DNA of 64,000 nucleotides from the NCBI GenBank assembly GCA_029948255.1, contig JALIZF010001866.1, forward strand, positions 626,001 through 690,000, written 5' to 3'. The notes below the pieces were generated by a model. It saw only the letters and a list, made by a program, of their open reading frames with translations, had not been told where the DNA came from and did no database searches. This document shows, piece by piece, positions 1-12,146 of the stretch. The DNA is from Telmatactis stephensoni (lineage: Eukaryota > Cnidaria > Anthozoa > Actiniaria > Isophelliidae). Each line of letters begins with the position of its first letter. Positions within the stretch are counted from its first letter, which is position 1. A program made the translations under genes and the position numbers.

Positions 1-3000
1 AACTAACTACAAAAAATGCACTTAGTGAAATAAAATGAAAACGAGAAAATATTCTATCTTCACATTGTGATGCGACTGGCAAATCACATTTCTTCCTCTA
101 CTCTCATTTTCATTCGTCACTAAGCTCTCTCTCTTTCCCTCTCTCTTTTTCTTTGTGTTACCCTTCGTTTTCTGTTTTACTTTCCTGATTTCTTATTTTA
201 TTGCTTTTCTCTGCGCTTTGTTCTTCAGTCTTGCTTTTAGGAGAGTCAATATATATCGAAATCCATTTTCAAGAGTTACTGATCCGATTTAGGTAATCTT
301 AACTTTGAAAATACATCTTGTCTGTCATACTTCGATCACAAACAGAAGGAACGTACACACGAATGCTATCGTAAACTTTTTGAAAAAAATTATTTTGTTA
401 TTCTTTCCGCAAACCAAACTTTGCAAATTATTTTCATTTCAAATCCCACTTTCAAATTTCAAATTTCATTATTTCATTTCAAACGTGTTCAAAGTTTAAC
501 TACCGTTGTTTAAATTGAGCAGTCTTCTACCGTCTTGTATTTACCTGAGATCTTGTAGAGCTGTAGAAAACTGAGGGAAAAAGGCCAACAGCACTAATAA
601 TAAAACTGTTAACATTTGCTTTAAACTACAACATAGTGAGAAAAGTTTCAAACTTCGTCGACCTGCGATTTTTGGAGACTCCATGCAGCCTCCAGATCTG
701 CAGCTCGCTTAGAAAATCGGTTTCCTCTCGAAGACAAATTTCAATCAAACAAAATTATTGTGTTTTTTCGTTGCATATGACACCAATTAACACGATTCTG
801 GGGAATCTTTGAATTAAAAATAATTGTAAATAGTGATAGACATAGTTTACACTAGTTTAGTGATTAGCCAATACAGAGTGATTATCGTTCCCTTGGTAAA
901 CATTATGAGTGTGATTTGATGACAAAGATCCATGAACGAAGGAAGCGGTACAAGAGTTTGATTGAACAAGAACAATTTGTTGCCATTAAATGTCATTTGT
1001 AGCAATAGTGTAATCAGTAGCTGATTCCATAGCGATGACAAATGTGGACATGAGTGGCATGCACCGATAAGCCTGGTTTTCACTAGCTACTCAGTAGCAA
1101 ACACAAAGCATAATTCTTATTTTCATCGACACAAAATGAACACAAGCCAGTATCAAGCACAAGAAACTGAAAACGTTGATCCTTTACGTGCGTTTATATG
1201 CTTTTGCTTGTACTGCGCCGCAGTAGAATATATAGGATATTGAATGACTCAGAAACCCCAGTATCAACGAGAGATAGATGGATGGATTTAAAACTAATAA
1301 ATGACAAAGATACTGTCAAGAAAATTCCTTTCGGCCATATATTGGTTGTGACGATTTTGTCATTTTCAACCCTTTATATCATGACAAATATATGACACTG
1401 AGTGCTTCTTTGGGGTGGGCTGCTTATATTTCTGTGCTTTACCCTTTATTATCAAAGTATTTATTCAAAATGAAAACTGATGCTCTGTTCTTTCAATTAC
1501 AGTCAATCGAATTTACGTTGTCCAGAAAAATAGTAAACTACATGCCTTTTACCCAATTTGGGTCATTTGGAAGAATTTTAATGAACTATATAATATATTT
1601 GCTATGACTGATTTTTGGTCATTTTGGCGTATAGTTATACGACACGCATTCCGACCAAATTGGGGTCATTTTGAGGTGTTTACATATTTTGATAGTTTTT
1701 AGTCAGTGTCTATATACTTAGTGGGCGATCTCCCATCATGCCTAGCGGGTCAGTGTCTTTTAAGTATTGTCGACGTGAGAAGCCTGGAGAGAAGCTGGCA
1801 TTTATTTTATAGCAAGGTGTGGTACTACCAAGGTTGGAGAAAATAACACTGGGGACGTGATACATTGTGTAGAATGTAGAGACTGCGCGTGCGCGAGTTT
1901 TCGCGGGCTGACGCGCGTCCGAGTCTTGATCACAGGAATCCCGAGCAATATTCTTAGAATTGTTTTATTTAGACCGCTTCCTTGTTCCCGTATTTATCTT
2001 TGAGCTTAATTTTGAGCACGGTAGAAAACAGAATAGTATGGAGAAAAAAGGCAGGCATAGAATATACTACAAAGTCCTCAACCTCATTTTCTCTTGGAGA
2101 AGTTTTGCTTCTGTGGCTTGTGTTTCGCCAACAAAGTTTTTTTTGTTTGAATGCCGAATGTTTTCACTGAGGCCAATATTGAGGAACCCTAGAGAGGTAC
2201 GCATGCGTGATACATTTTGCCGCACTGGATGAATATCAAGGACGCCCACTCCTCCCAGCCGCGCAATCTGAAGCTAGTGCCAGTGCTACAGCTGTGAATG
2301 AACTGTACTTCCCACTAGACGAGACTGTGAATAGAGAGTCCGGAAATTAGAACTAAATAATCATAGGATAAAGTACAATGGAAGGGTCCATCATATCGTG
2401 AGATACGCAACACCTGGTAATCCATCTGTCTAAAGTAAAATGCATACGTTTTCTGAGTTAATATCATTTGATTCACTTGGGTTGTCGCTTTTTCTTATTA
2501 TATGTTTTACTGTAGGGAATTCTTATATTATTACTTTTCACGCTATAATTACTGTGATTGAAAGAAATTGATGACTCTGCTGCTTATCAAAAACAGTTTC
2601 TGAGTTAATATTGTTAATAAACGTTTATGATAATATAGGTTTTCACTGTCGGAAACACACGACTACATTTCAATACTGTAATTGAATGGGATAGACTTCT
2701 GACTGTCTATCAAAAGAGTTTTTCTGAGTTGATATTGCTAATAACTGTTTCTGTTAATACAATTCGCTACAGGAAATCTTATCATGCACTATTAGTTTCA
2801 AGCTAATGTGATTGAATGAAATAAACTTCCGACGGTCTATCAAATGTTTTTCTTTTCTGGGATAATTTTGTTTGACTTCAGTTCAGTTTTCTAATAAGTT
2901 ACACCATAGGGATTCATTTATGAACTTTCTATTTTGAAGCTGGTCGCTTCCTTCATCAGCGCCGTATGTTATGCGTGGAAATATTATTTACATATAACAG

Positions 3001-5541
3001 CCCCAAAAAAATGCCAGTGAGAGTCTTCAAGGATTTCTTTTGAATGTTTTCTCAATACTTTTTGTATTCTCTCGCATTTCATTCAGTTCGTTAATATCAA
3101 TCTGATTAGTATTATTTACATATAAAATGATCAACCAATGGTATAAAGCCAAAGTCTTTTCATATGGATTTCTTTTGAATGTTTTCCCAAATGTTTTGTT
3201 TTCTATCAGATTTCAATTAGTTTATTTATCCAATTCAACCTGATTCAATACCGTTTTCTGACGTCGATGACATCTTAATAGCTTTTCATAGCAGTAGGTT
3301 ACTCTAAAGTCTTTTTCAAGACAGTAATTAATAAATAGGGTTTTTACAAACTCGTTTGACAGAGATAACGTTTATTTAAAGAACGTTACGATCTGATCGT
3401 GGTCACAAGACTCACCAGTTTGCCCGTTCAGTACGTGGTGAGTATGTAAAATTTGGATGAGTATATAAAATTTGGAGCTTGGGAATTCTTATAGCTGGTG
3501 ATATTAATCGATAGTAATTATTTGATAGTAGGTTTAAAACACCTTTCGAATTTTCGTTAAAAAATCGAGGCCTGCTTGAAATTTCTTTCATACTATTTTC
3601 ATGATACTTTTGATTGCCTGAGGTGCTTAGCATTTACTATAATTAAGCTGTACTAAAGTGTTTGTTATATTGACGAGACTGGTCGTCACTTATCAACGTG
3701 TACTCAGAAAAAAAAAAAGGAAATTCCAGTTGGAAAACGGTACGTGTCATTCTGATCGGAAGGTTCTGCAAAAACTCAGTCTTCCAATTGAGGTAATCCA
3801 CTTTCCCGCTCTTTTCGCTGGTTCTTCTGGTAGACACGTGTACCATTTGTCGAAAGTTTCCCATTCGTTTTGGTTCGAAGACGTGCGTATGGATTGGTTT
3901 GAACGGTAAGCATGCATTCCCCGATTACAACACTTCGCTAGAACTAAATTCATTGAGGTACGATAAATGACAAATTTCTGTACCTAAGATTCTTGTAGAT
4001 ATTTTTGTTTAATTTTTTGGTTACAACTGAAATGGAAAAAGTTTTTGGCGCTTTTTTACAGACAACTAATACGAAAATTAACGAAATTGAACAAGCTACT
4101 GAGAAATGATTCTTAATTTTTTGTGTGTGTTTTGTCTTTAAAAGACCTGAAAATTAGAAGTAAAAAGAGGTAGTTTGTTAATAAGGTCAGTCAATGTGTT
4201 TTCAGTTAGGTACATATGCAAATTTGTAGACCTTTTGTAGTCTCATAGACAAATATTTGTTCAAAATTGGAGTTTTAGGAATTTTAGGAATATTTCAGTA
4301 GTCATTTTTCTTCGCTGTAGCTGATACTATCGGTATCTTTGTTTCTTATAAAACGCATTATTCGATAACTAGTTTGATCTGTACCAATATCCTGCACAGT
4401 AGCCAATTGCTGGCCAGCTATTGTCAATCGAGATGTCAATGGCTTTAACTTTCGCGGCGGAATCGTTTGTCAACCAAGAACTTCAAGAGAGAGATATTTC
4501 TTTATGAAGGTAAAACCGATGATAACAAATCTATTAACCTCGTGACAGCATATTACTACAAGACAGATATTAAGACCTAAACCGTTTATAATGCATTTTC
4601 GCGCACAATACTAATACATCGTTCTTGGTGCAAAATGCAAATTTTTTAAAGCCCTCTGGCAACAAGTTTGGGAGCACAATTCTATCGTTTTCGTGGCGGT
4701 GATCAAAACTACAATTTGTTTCTGTATTTTTACGTATGCAAGAGCAACACCGAAGAAAAGAAAGTGGGTTTAGCACTGCAGTAGTTGTAATGGAATGAGA
4801 CTTAAAAACATTTCTGTGTTGCTTAGTCTCTCGTCTACTAAAACTACAACTCCAATCACAAAGCACACGTCTCGATTAAGTATCGTTAAACATATGGATT
4901 TCACTTTGTGAGGTATAAATGTTGAGCTGAGCCTGTAGATATTACTGGATGAAGGTCCAGCAATATGTTTCCCTGTAGTTACAAGCAATTAAGTCAAACG
5001 ATTCAAGATGGTATGACATATATGTTTTTTTATAGGCCCTTAACGACTCTCTATACTAAGGTGTGTCTCGGGCTAAGATATAAGTGTTAGATCACGAAAT
5101 CAGCATTAGCTTTACATATCACTCTTCATTTTAACTTATGCGGTCCGTACGTTTTCTAGGGCGGGGATTACTTATCCATATCAATTAAGAAATATAAAAC
5201 ACGCGCGCGTATGTAGAGCACAAGAAAAGCAACCCCGAGTGTTTCTCTTGCTTTTCGAGAGCTATATCTTCCAGAATCTATATCACAGTACAGAGACATA
5301 AGTGATCATTTAATATTGCTTTTACAAAATATTTTCAAAGTTTTTCAGCGAACCATGTTTCTGTCCTCTGATGTAAATACGGTCGCCAACCAATCTGCAC
5401 CGCGCGCAACATATCTCAAATATATATAGAAATAATACTTATTAGAACTGATTTACCTAAAATTTCTTGGTGCAAAATGTACTAGAAGTATTCTAGTGTG
5501 AGGTTATTTAGCTCGAAATCTATTATTTTGTCTGACGTTAA

Positions 5542-5689
5542 AGAGCAGTCAGTTTCGTATGAGTGTGAAACGCCGTGTGGTGACCGTGTCAGACAAGTGC
5601 CGTATGTAAAAAATATTCGGGATTCCTACCGTTAACCTGCCGTGCCGTGTTGTGATCGTGCGTTTTCGCAGCCACACGAAATCTGGTCA
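5542..5689. mobile_element. MITE, family A (gagcagatttcgtatga ends)
   Basis: The left end reads agagcagtcagtttcgtatg and the right end is its approximate inverse (cacacgaaatctggtc). It shares ends and an internal 'aaaatattcgggattcctac' type core with copies at 14462, 24960, 26337, 36418 and 51810. No coding capacity. It is a decayed copy of a TA-flanked non-autonomous DNA transposon. Confidence 0.6.
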
Positions 5690-6055
5690 ATATTAATGTT
5701 TCTGGTAGTTAACTGGGGATGTTATCGGCGTTTTATTAACTTACGATTTAGTTTAACGACGATTCGACGATCCTTAGGCCGTCTTCTTCAGGTGTGGTGT
5801 TCTTGTTGTAAATAAATATTCTTGTAAGAAGTCCTTTTCACGCATTAATGAGTGTATATAGATATAGAAGTATTCTTTTGTTGTGCATTGTTCGTTGTTG
5901 CTGTTGTTGTTGTCTACGTTCTTCTTGGGCTATAATCCGCGGACATGGTGGGCTTTTTTCCCATTGTATTTTACTAGAACCTGAAATCCATAGAATAGAA
6001 TTCCTCTAAATCAATATGCATTTTATGGATCACAACCGTTTTTGATCTGTTTCAG

Positions 6056-6197
6056 TGTTTGGTAGCAGACAACCAAAGTAATGAAGTTCTCACAGACATA
6101 ACTCATCTTCGTTCTTTCCTATCAGTAATCACTATTTCTAGTCAGCTGGGGTCTGGATTTTCAGTAAGGAAGACAAGAAGCAGCAACGTTAAATATG
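6056..6197 (+). CDS. Possible isolated exon, unknown product
   Basis: A 142-base open segment lies between a pyrimidine-rich acceptor (gatctgtttcag) and a strong donor (aaatatg|gtaagtat). It would encode 47 residues with no recognisable motif. No partner exon could be matched upstream or downstream, so this may be chance. It could be an upstream exon of the tyrosinase gene or part of an unrelated transcript. Low confidence. Confidence 0.2.
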
Positions 6198-6253
6198 GTA
6201 AGTATATGTGCAACTACCAAATCACGGTTTTTATCATGCAGTTAAGAGTATAT

Positions 6254-6424
6254 CAGGGGCGGATCCAGGATTATCTTCAGGAGGGGAGCACCGTCGTCAG
6301 GAGTGGGTGCACCATCATATAAATTGGAAATGGCCGAGAGGATATTTTGGAAAAATATTGAGAAAAAAGGACTCAGAGTCGTCTCAGGAGTGGGTGCGCA
6401 CCCCTTCCCCTAAATCCGCCCCTG
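6254..6424. mobile_element. MITE, family B (caggggcggatcc ends)
   Basis: The element opens with caggggcggatccagga and closes with taaatccgcccctg, an inverted terminal repeat. The inside is 'gagtgggtgc'-type sequence. Flanks gtatat and gtacat could be an imperfect target duplication. A second copy lies at 16558-16755. It is a non-autonomous DNA transposon with no coding capacity. Confidence 0.8.
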
Positions 6425-7946
6425 GTACATACTCACTGTAGTATTTTAGGAAAAAATGCCTAAAAAAGAGTAGTGGCTCATGAGCTAGTGCAGGGCGTTC
6501 TAATCACGTGCTTCGTGATTCCATTTCCGTCGTTGTAATTTTTTTCTGAATTTCTAGTTGATAGTTCATTGTATTTTGTACTCGGGCTACCTGTGGTAGC
6601 TCGAGTCGAGGTTTACTTTTCGTGTTTATCCCTATATCTATTTATTATCCAACTTGGCATAGACGAGTAAAAATATCGCGTGAGTAGGACTGGAGAGAGT
6701 AAAAACATCCGGGGATATTTTAACTCCTGACACTCCTCTATACTGGTTTGACAGGTTTGAGCGTGAAAGTGTGAAAATTTTGATTTTCCTTGAATATCAT
6801 CGAAGTTTGTAAGCTCTAAAATAGTTCTTGAACGAAATAATTTCATAAAGTCAGTCGCTTCAATCAAACTTATTGTCGACATTCGCCTATCGATTTTTTG
6901 CAAGCCTTTACGTTTTCTTGAGCTACAACATACACCTATTTCAATTAAACATTGTCAAGCCTATGCGACCGTCACCCGAAAGGGAGTATGGGAAGAAATC
7001 ACCAAAGTTATAAAACCACAAAAATCCCACACGATTACTCAAATTCAATTTGCTCTGACCTTATACGCTAAAGAACTTGACTTACTGATGCTAAAGTCAA
7101 TACTATTAAAAGCGGCAAAGAAAGTAAAGTTTTGCGTTTTGCTACTACTAGCCATACTCCTTTTCGGTCTAGTCGCGTGGGCTTGAGAGCACTTGACAAC
7201 ATTTTTTGAAATAGGGTATCAAACATAAAAATGTGTCGTTCGCACGGCCATGAAGGCTATTCCATATCTAGGCAGGCATTACCTTATTTAGCAGTCACGT
7301 AGATTTGTTTTTGTTGATTTTCCTGCAATTTGGAGAGCCTCAAACCGTCAAAATTCCATCAAAACTTGCAGATATTGTAGCGATGAAACACATCCACCAT
7401 CTTAAAATTAGCTTAGAAACCTGGCTTTTCGGTAAACAGGAAACCCAAGAGTAGAAACACAGGAAGCCCGCACGAACGACACAATGTGTTTGATATGACT
7501 TGAAAACAAAAACTCTGAAATTCTAATTTAGTTCCAATCTTTCAAAAGATGTAGCTTGTCTTATATATGCATTAGGCAATTTCTACCGAAGTTTTACCGA
7601 TGTTTACCGAAATTTTAAGAAAAATTAAAACGCCAGTTGCATAAAACGTAACGTTGGACGTAACTGTTAACGTGGGACTTTCAGCCCAGTTAAACCACTG
7701 TTAGTTAGTAGCTAGTTACGTCCAACGTTCTGAAGTGAAGAATAAACAAGAACAAAGATCGATATCTCAAAGGTTTGAGTTAGAAGAACTGAGCCCACTT
7801 CAAGCACACAATTTGGATTCAATCTATATCCATTTTATATACTTGAAGAAGTTTCTTTTATTGTATTGTAATAAAGCAATTGTTTCTTATCTTGTTCTTG
7901 TTGTAGTCACGACATTATCACCAGTAGCGTACAAAGTACTGTAGAT

Positions 7947-8004
7947 ATGAAGGGATATCTTCTCGCAGTGGTTACTCTGTCTGCTTTGATCTTGGAGTCT
8001 AAGG
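7947..8004 (+). CDS. Tyrosinase-gene exon 1, signal peptide
   Basis: Nineteen codons plus one base end at a consensus donor (aag g|gtgagt). The peptide is short, basic at the start and hydrophobic in the middle, as expected for secretion. It splices in phase 1 to the VWA exon at 8658, creating the codon GGC. Confidence 0.7.
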
Positions 8005-8657
8005 GTGAGTCATTGTGAAATCACTCTGGTTGTTAGTCATCTATCATTTTATGCTGACGCTTAAAAACATAAGTAAAAAGTAAAAAAGCGGGTCTCATCT
8101 GACAGTGGGACGCGGGAAGAAAATTCGTCAAGACGATAGGGAAAGAATGTTAAGGCTCTTAAACAGTAGAATTCAAAAACCGGAAGCAAAAGGTCCCGTC
8201 CGTGCGCACGTCAAAAATCAAGTTCTATTGTTTGAGAGCCTTGCGCGCGCGATGGCGAAATTACTAAAAATAGCCTTAGCCGCCACGAACATCGCACAGA
8301 CATCAATACTGAGTTTCGCTCTCTTATATGATCTCTTGATTTATCACAAGTTCTCGAGCAATCACTTCTTACTGCTGTTTACTCTACTTGCAGACACGTC
8401 AGCAGCGTTTTTCTCCAGGATTCTTCACGCATCAAACTGTTACCAAAGGTTGGTGTAAGACAACGACTGTGGTAAAAAAATGACATAACATTGAAATAAA
8501 GTCCCGCCAAAAATAAGCTATGAAACAACCGTTTGCCAGCCAGCTTGTATCTCCACAAATGTTTACCAGGAATAACAAAGCATTAATCGGTACACTAACA
8601 ACCATATGGGCTGATATAGATAGTCTAGCTCTGATGTTGACACCATTAATTTTCCAG

Positions 8658-9689
8658 GCTCTCCCCTGCCATCTCGTACTGACTTCGTCCTCATCTTGGA
8701 CACTTCGTCTGCAGTAGGTGGTCAGCGGAACTTCAAGTCTTTGCAAAGAGCTGCTTATCGTCTTGTCAGTGAGTTTAGCGTTTCACCCTCTACAACTAGA
8801 GTGGGTCTCATTCTGTGTTCAACAAACCCTCGTTTACAGTTTGGTCTTCACAAGTTTGTAAACAGGGAATGTACACTCAAGGCCATGAAGAATGTCAGGT
8901 GAGACGACTAGAAAGAAAGTTGTTAATCGTTCTGATACAGCCCTCATTCATCAAATCAAGCCAGCTATACGAAGCTTAAAGATGAAGTGACCAACAACAT
9001 CCAAGAGGAAATCAATCAATATGGATAAGACAATAGTCAATCAAAATATTATATACTTATTGACTGAGTGGAATGGCCGGGCGGGAAAATATTTGGCTCG
9101 AGGTCATGCCGCACGGACCAAGCGCAAAGCATTTTTATCATATGACTTTTTTATTATTTTATTCAGATTTTTGGACGCGCGCGCGGGTCCGAGTCCGAGT
9201 CGATCCGGATACTGTTTTTCGGACCGCCTTCGAAAATCCATGTGCCCCGTCACGTGACTATTTTCGAAGGTTTTCTTAAGAGCGCGCGCGGGGCCAAATT
9301 ATGGGTCAAATATGGGTCATAAGACCAATTATTCATTGCTGATGTTGTTTATTTATTTTTCAGCCAATCCAACGGACAACACTGTAAAGTCTGTAAACTA
9401 GATAAGTCGCTACAACTAGCCCATAGAATCATTCTACAATCAAGACAACGGTCATCTTCCAAAAACAGACCCCACCCCATGGTTTTTATATTCAACACGA
9501 GCCCGTTAGACAAACACTCGTTGTCAGCGGTAGTCGCTAAGTTACGAAAAAGTGGTGTTGAAATATTTTTATTGACAATTGGTCACCCTGTGTCGTATGT
9601 TGAGAAGCTTAGAACACTGGTTGGTCATTACCTCAATGTCAAAACCACGAGAGAACTCGACGATAAAGTTAGTGCTATCAAGAATAAAG
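8658..9689 (+). CDS. VWA domain exons (8658-8898, 9364-9689)
   Basis: Two exons joined in phase 2 encode about 190 residues of a von Willebrand A fold. The first gives the initial beta strand and metal-site loop (DFVLILDTSSAVGG). The Asp-x-Ser-x-Ser motif reads DTSSA, so the last serine is lost and metal binding may be weak. The second exon gives the middle and last strands with the family's hydrophobic pattern. Splice sites are tttccag at 8651-8657, gtcag|gtgaga at 8899, tttttcag at 9363 and aaag|gtcagt at 9690. VWA domains usually mediate protein binding in matrix proteins. Confidence 0.75.
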
Positions 9690-9710
9690 GTCAGTTGTAT
9701 CGTTGTTCTT

Positions 9711-9810
9711 AGACTGATTCCATAAGTCGCAATTTTCATTCCTTTGTATCGTTACGTCGACCACCACAGGAAGCCCAAGGAGCGAACAGACCGACTTATG
9801 GAATCAGTCT
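9711..9810. repeat. Perfect 19-bp inverted repeat around an exon start
   Basis: agactgattccataagtcg at 9711-9729 is repeated in exact inverse at 9792-9810. The 62-base loop contains the acceptor used for the tyrosinase-gene exon starting at 9770. Paired in RNA, it would place the acceptor in a hairpin loop. It may also be the relic of a small inversion or element. Confidence 0.85.
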
Positions 9811-11337
9811 ACGTTGTTCTCAGTAAACTTGAAATAAAACCAAAATCATTAGGTTTATTTTGGGAGGCTGCGAAGGCTGGGGGTTTACTCCACGGGCGCG
9901 CTCCTTCGTGTGTATCAAAGATTTTAAGGGTATAATCGATCCTCGGGAGCAGGTTTCACCATGCGAAATGCTCCAATGATTACCGTCGTCGTTCGTGATA
10001 TTCCCTATACGAGTAAGTGCCAACAATTGAAGGGTGTCAGCGTCGAGGGCTATCAATCCTTTACGGCCTTGATAGGGGGGCTTATACACCAAACAGATTT
10101 CAATCAAATGCGTCATGATTTATTTAACTGGTTAAATATTTACTGGTTGTGTAAAATGACCCTGGGACACGCTCCTGGAGAAACCCTTAGTTTGTACGTT
10201 TATTCTTGTCACCAGGGTTTGACAGATCCTGTGTCAAAGGCATTGTATACGATGAATGTCGACGAAGGTGCCAGTGTTCTAATGGTCGTATGGTGAACTG
10301 TTATCGTGTAAGAAAAGACTTTCCCTCCATGTCGTTAGAAGAACGTCATCTGTACATCCACGCGCTCAAGACTGTATCCACAGTTCAGCCCTATAAACGA
10401 ATTTACAATGAAATGACAAGCTACCATCCAAGATGGTTTGATGATGTCCACTGAATTAGATTTCTTTTTTCCTTGGCATCGCTGGTATATTTTAGAATTT
10501 GAAAACTTTCTACGTCAAATCGATTGTCGTGTTACCGTGCCCTATTGGGATTGGACACGAGCAGTTTCCAAGGGAACACTATTTAGAGCTTCTCACATCC
10601 GGGATGTTTGGTACCCAGGTCCTCACGGTCTTGGAGGTAATGGTGAGTTGCCCAAGAGATGCGTTCAAAATGGTCCGTTTGGTCAAGGTAAATGGGCTCC
10701 TCCATCAGAATTGAATATTCCTTGTTTGACACGGGAATTCAATGACCTGCTACGAAAAGGATTTGCCAAATAACGATGATAGAAAAGAATTCCTTAGGCG
10801 CTCTTTGAAACAATTTGAAGACTTTGAACAAGATGTACGAGAGTGGATGCATAATATATTTCATAATGCAATTGGTGGAATCATGTCTTTAGATTCTTCT
10901 GCCAACGCGCCGGAGTTCTGGTTTCACCATGGCTTCCTGGACAAGATGTGGGCTGACTGGCAGAAGCGTGGAAATAAGTACAAACACCAGCATTACCATA
11001 CTGTCAAGTCGAGTCTACCAGGGACCAAGGTCAATGGCGTTTCGTTCATTGATCTGTCTCGACAACCATCTTGTGTACGAGTGAAGTATGACGACCCGAT
11101 AGACGGTGATTTTCCAAATAAATTCATCCCTTATATCAAACAACCTGCCCCAATAAATTATTGTCACGACGATGATGATGATGATGATGATGACCACGAT
11201 GATCACAAGAAGCATACAATAAGCAAAAGTACAAAAATTAAAAAAAAAATTAATTTAGAGGGTGAACTCTCTAATACATCGGATACGAAAAAAGTACACA
11301 AGTGAACAAATCTCTGATTAGTCCAGACCCAGGCCTC

Positions 11338-12146
11338 TTTTTACCCCGCTTTATATCCCGCTCCGCTTCGGTAAAACAGAGTCCAGAAGAACTTGCATGC
11401 GCATGCGTTACATGAACCAATCAGACACCGTAAAATGTTGGTGTGATCTAGTTACAAGGCCTTTCGATAAGTCATACAGGGCTTCGATTTGCTTCAATTT
11501 GGCCGGGTAAAAGTGTGTGCGTCGTACAATTAGTGAAGACATACTTAATTAACTGCTTCGATGAATTCGTTTTCTAAATGAGCCCCATATAGCTGGTTTA
11601 ATAGGCCATATGCACTAACAGGTCACGTGACCCTATCTCCCCTAAATCAAGCAGCACCGTCAAAATGAACGCCAGAAATAGAAAGAGCACCTCGATATTA
11701 GTAAAAGTTGAAATTTTCAGCTCATAAGATGTAATACAGGAGAAATGACAGTCAAGTTAAGATTGGATATTTTCTTAAGATTCGTTTGGAAAAACGCGTT
11801 GGATGGCAAGCTCGTGCCATCCAACGCGTTTTTCCGAATGAATCTTAAGAAAATATCTGATCTTAAATTTGCCGTCATTTTTTCTCTTTTTCATCGTATA
11901 AACTGAAACTTTGCACTTTTACTAATATCGAAGTGCTCTTTCTATTACTGGCATTCATTTTGACGGTGCTGCTTGATTTAGGGGAGATAGGGTCACGTGA
12001 CCTGTTAGTGCATATGGCCTATTCAGATAACCTGTCGTAAACTATTGAACGACAGCTGTGCAATTTTACGGTGTCTGATTGGTTCATTTAACGCATGTGC
12101 ATGCAAGTTCCTCTGGACTCTGTTTTACGAGCGAGCGAGTAAAATG
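11338..12146. mobile_element. Large foldback element with CACGTG sites
   Basis: The two halves are inverse copies. The outer arms share gtaaaacagagtccag, acttgcatgc and gaaccaatcagacaccg. The inner arms, about 200 bases each (11604-11803 and 11818-12020), meet at gttggatggca-agctcg-tgccatccaac. The left half has an extra segment of about 150 bases (11433-11600) not seen on the right. GTCACGTGAC occurs at 11622-11631 and 11992-12001. No coding capacity. It lies just beyond the tyrosinase stop codon, so it may sit in that gene's 3' UTR. Confidence 0.9.

Larger units (their letters stand above)
1..7946. other. Intergenic region, mostly featureless
   Basis: No convincing gene is seen. Open frames are short and carry no recognisable domain, and the base composition is AT-rich and irregular. 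The stretch holds a MITE at about 5542-5689, a second one at 6254-6424, and one possible exon at 6056-6197, all listed separately. A short inverted pair around 7640-7730 shares the words 'cgtaacgttggacgtaac' and 'gttacgtccaacgtt' and may be another decayed element. Confidence 0.6.
7947..11305 (+). pseudogene. Secreted VWA-tyrosinase gene with two frameshifts
   Basis: Exon 1 (7947-8004) encodes a signal peptide (MKGYLLAVVTLSALILE). Exons 8658-8898 and 9364-9689 join in phase to give a von Willebrand factor A domain: FVLILDTSS carries a degenerate MIDAS, and FIFNTSP and FLLTIGHP are later strands. The exon starting at 9770 continues in phase, but 9823-10012 could not be resolved. Exon 10216-11305 encodes a cysteine-rich stretch and then a type-3 copper (tyrosinase) domain: FFFPWHRWYILEFE (CuA), VPYWDW, WMHNIFHNAIGG and FWFHHGFLDKMW (CuB). 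The tail is Asp/His-rich and Lys-rich. The tyrosinase frame shifts near 10444-10456 (after FDDVH) and near 10758-10770 (an AAAA run), with too little room for introns. Tyrosinases oxidise phenols to quinones for pigment, cuticle or wound sealing. Either the gene is decaying or the assembly has two indels. Confidence 0.8.

Noticed and set aside
3658..3909. 83-codon plus-strand frame followed by a good donor (acg|gtaagc)
   Set aside because: No matching acceptor or domain was found, and the overlapping minus-strand frames are equally long, so it is probably chance.
8105..8458. 117-codon frame in the first intron of the tyrosinase gene
   Set aside because: No domain is recognised. A spliced sub-exon (8394-8448 or 8394-8454) would break the frame into the VWA exon, so I left it out of the model.
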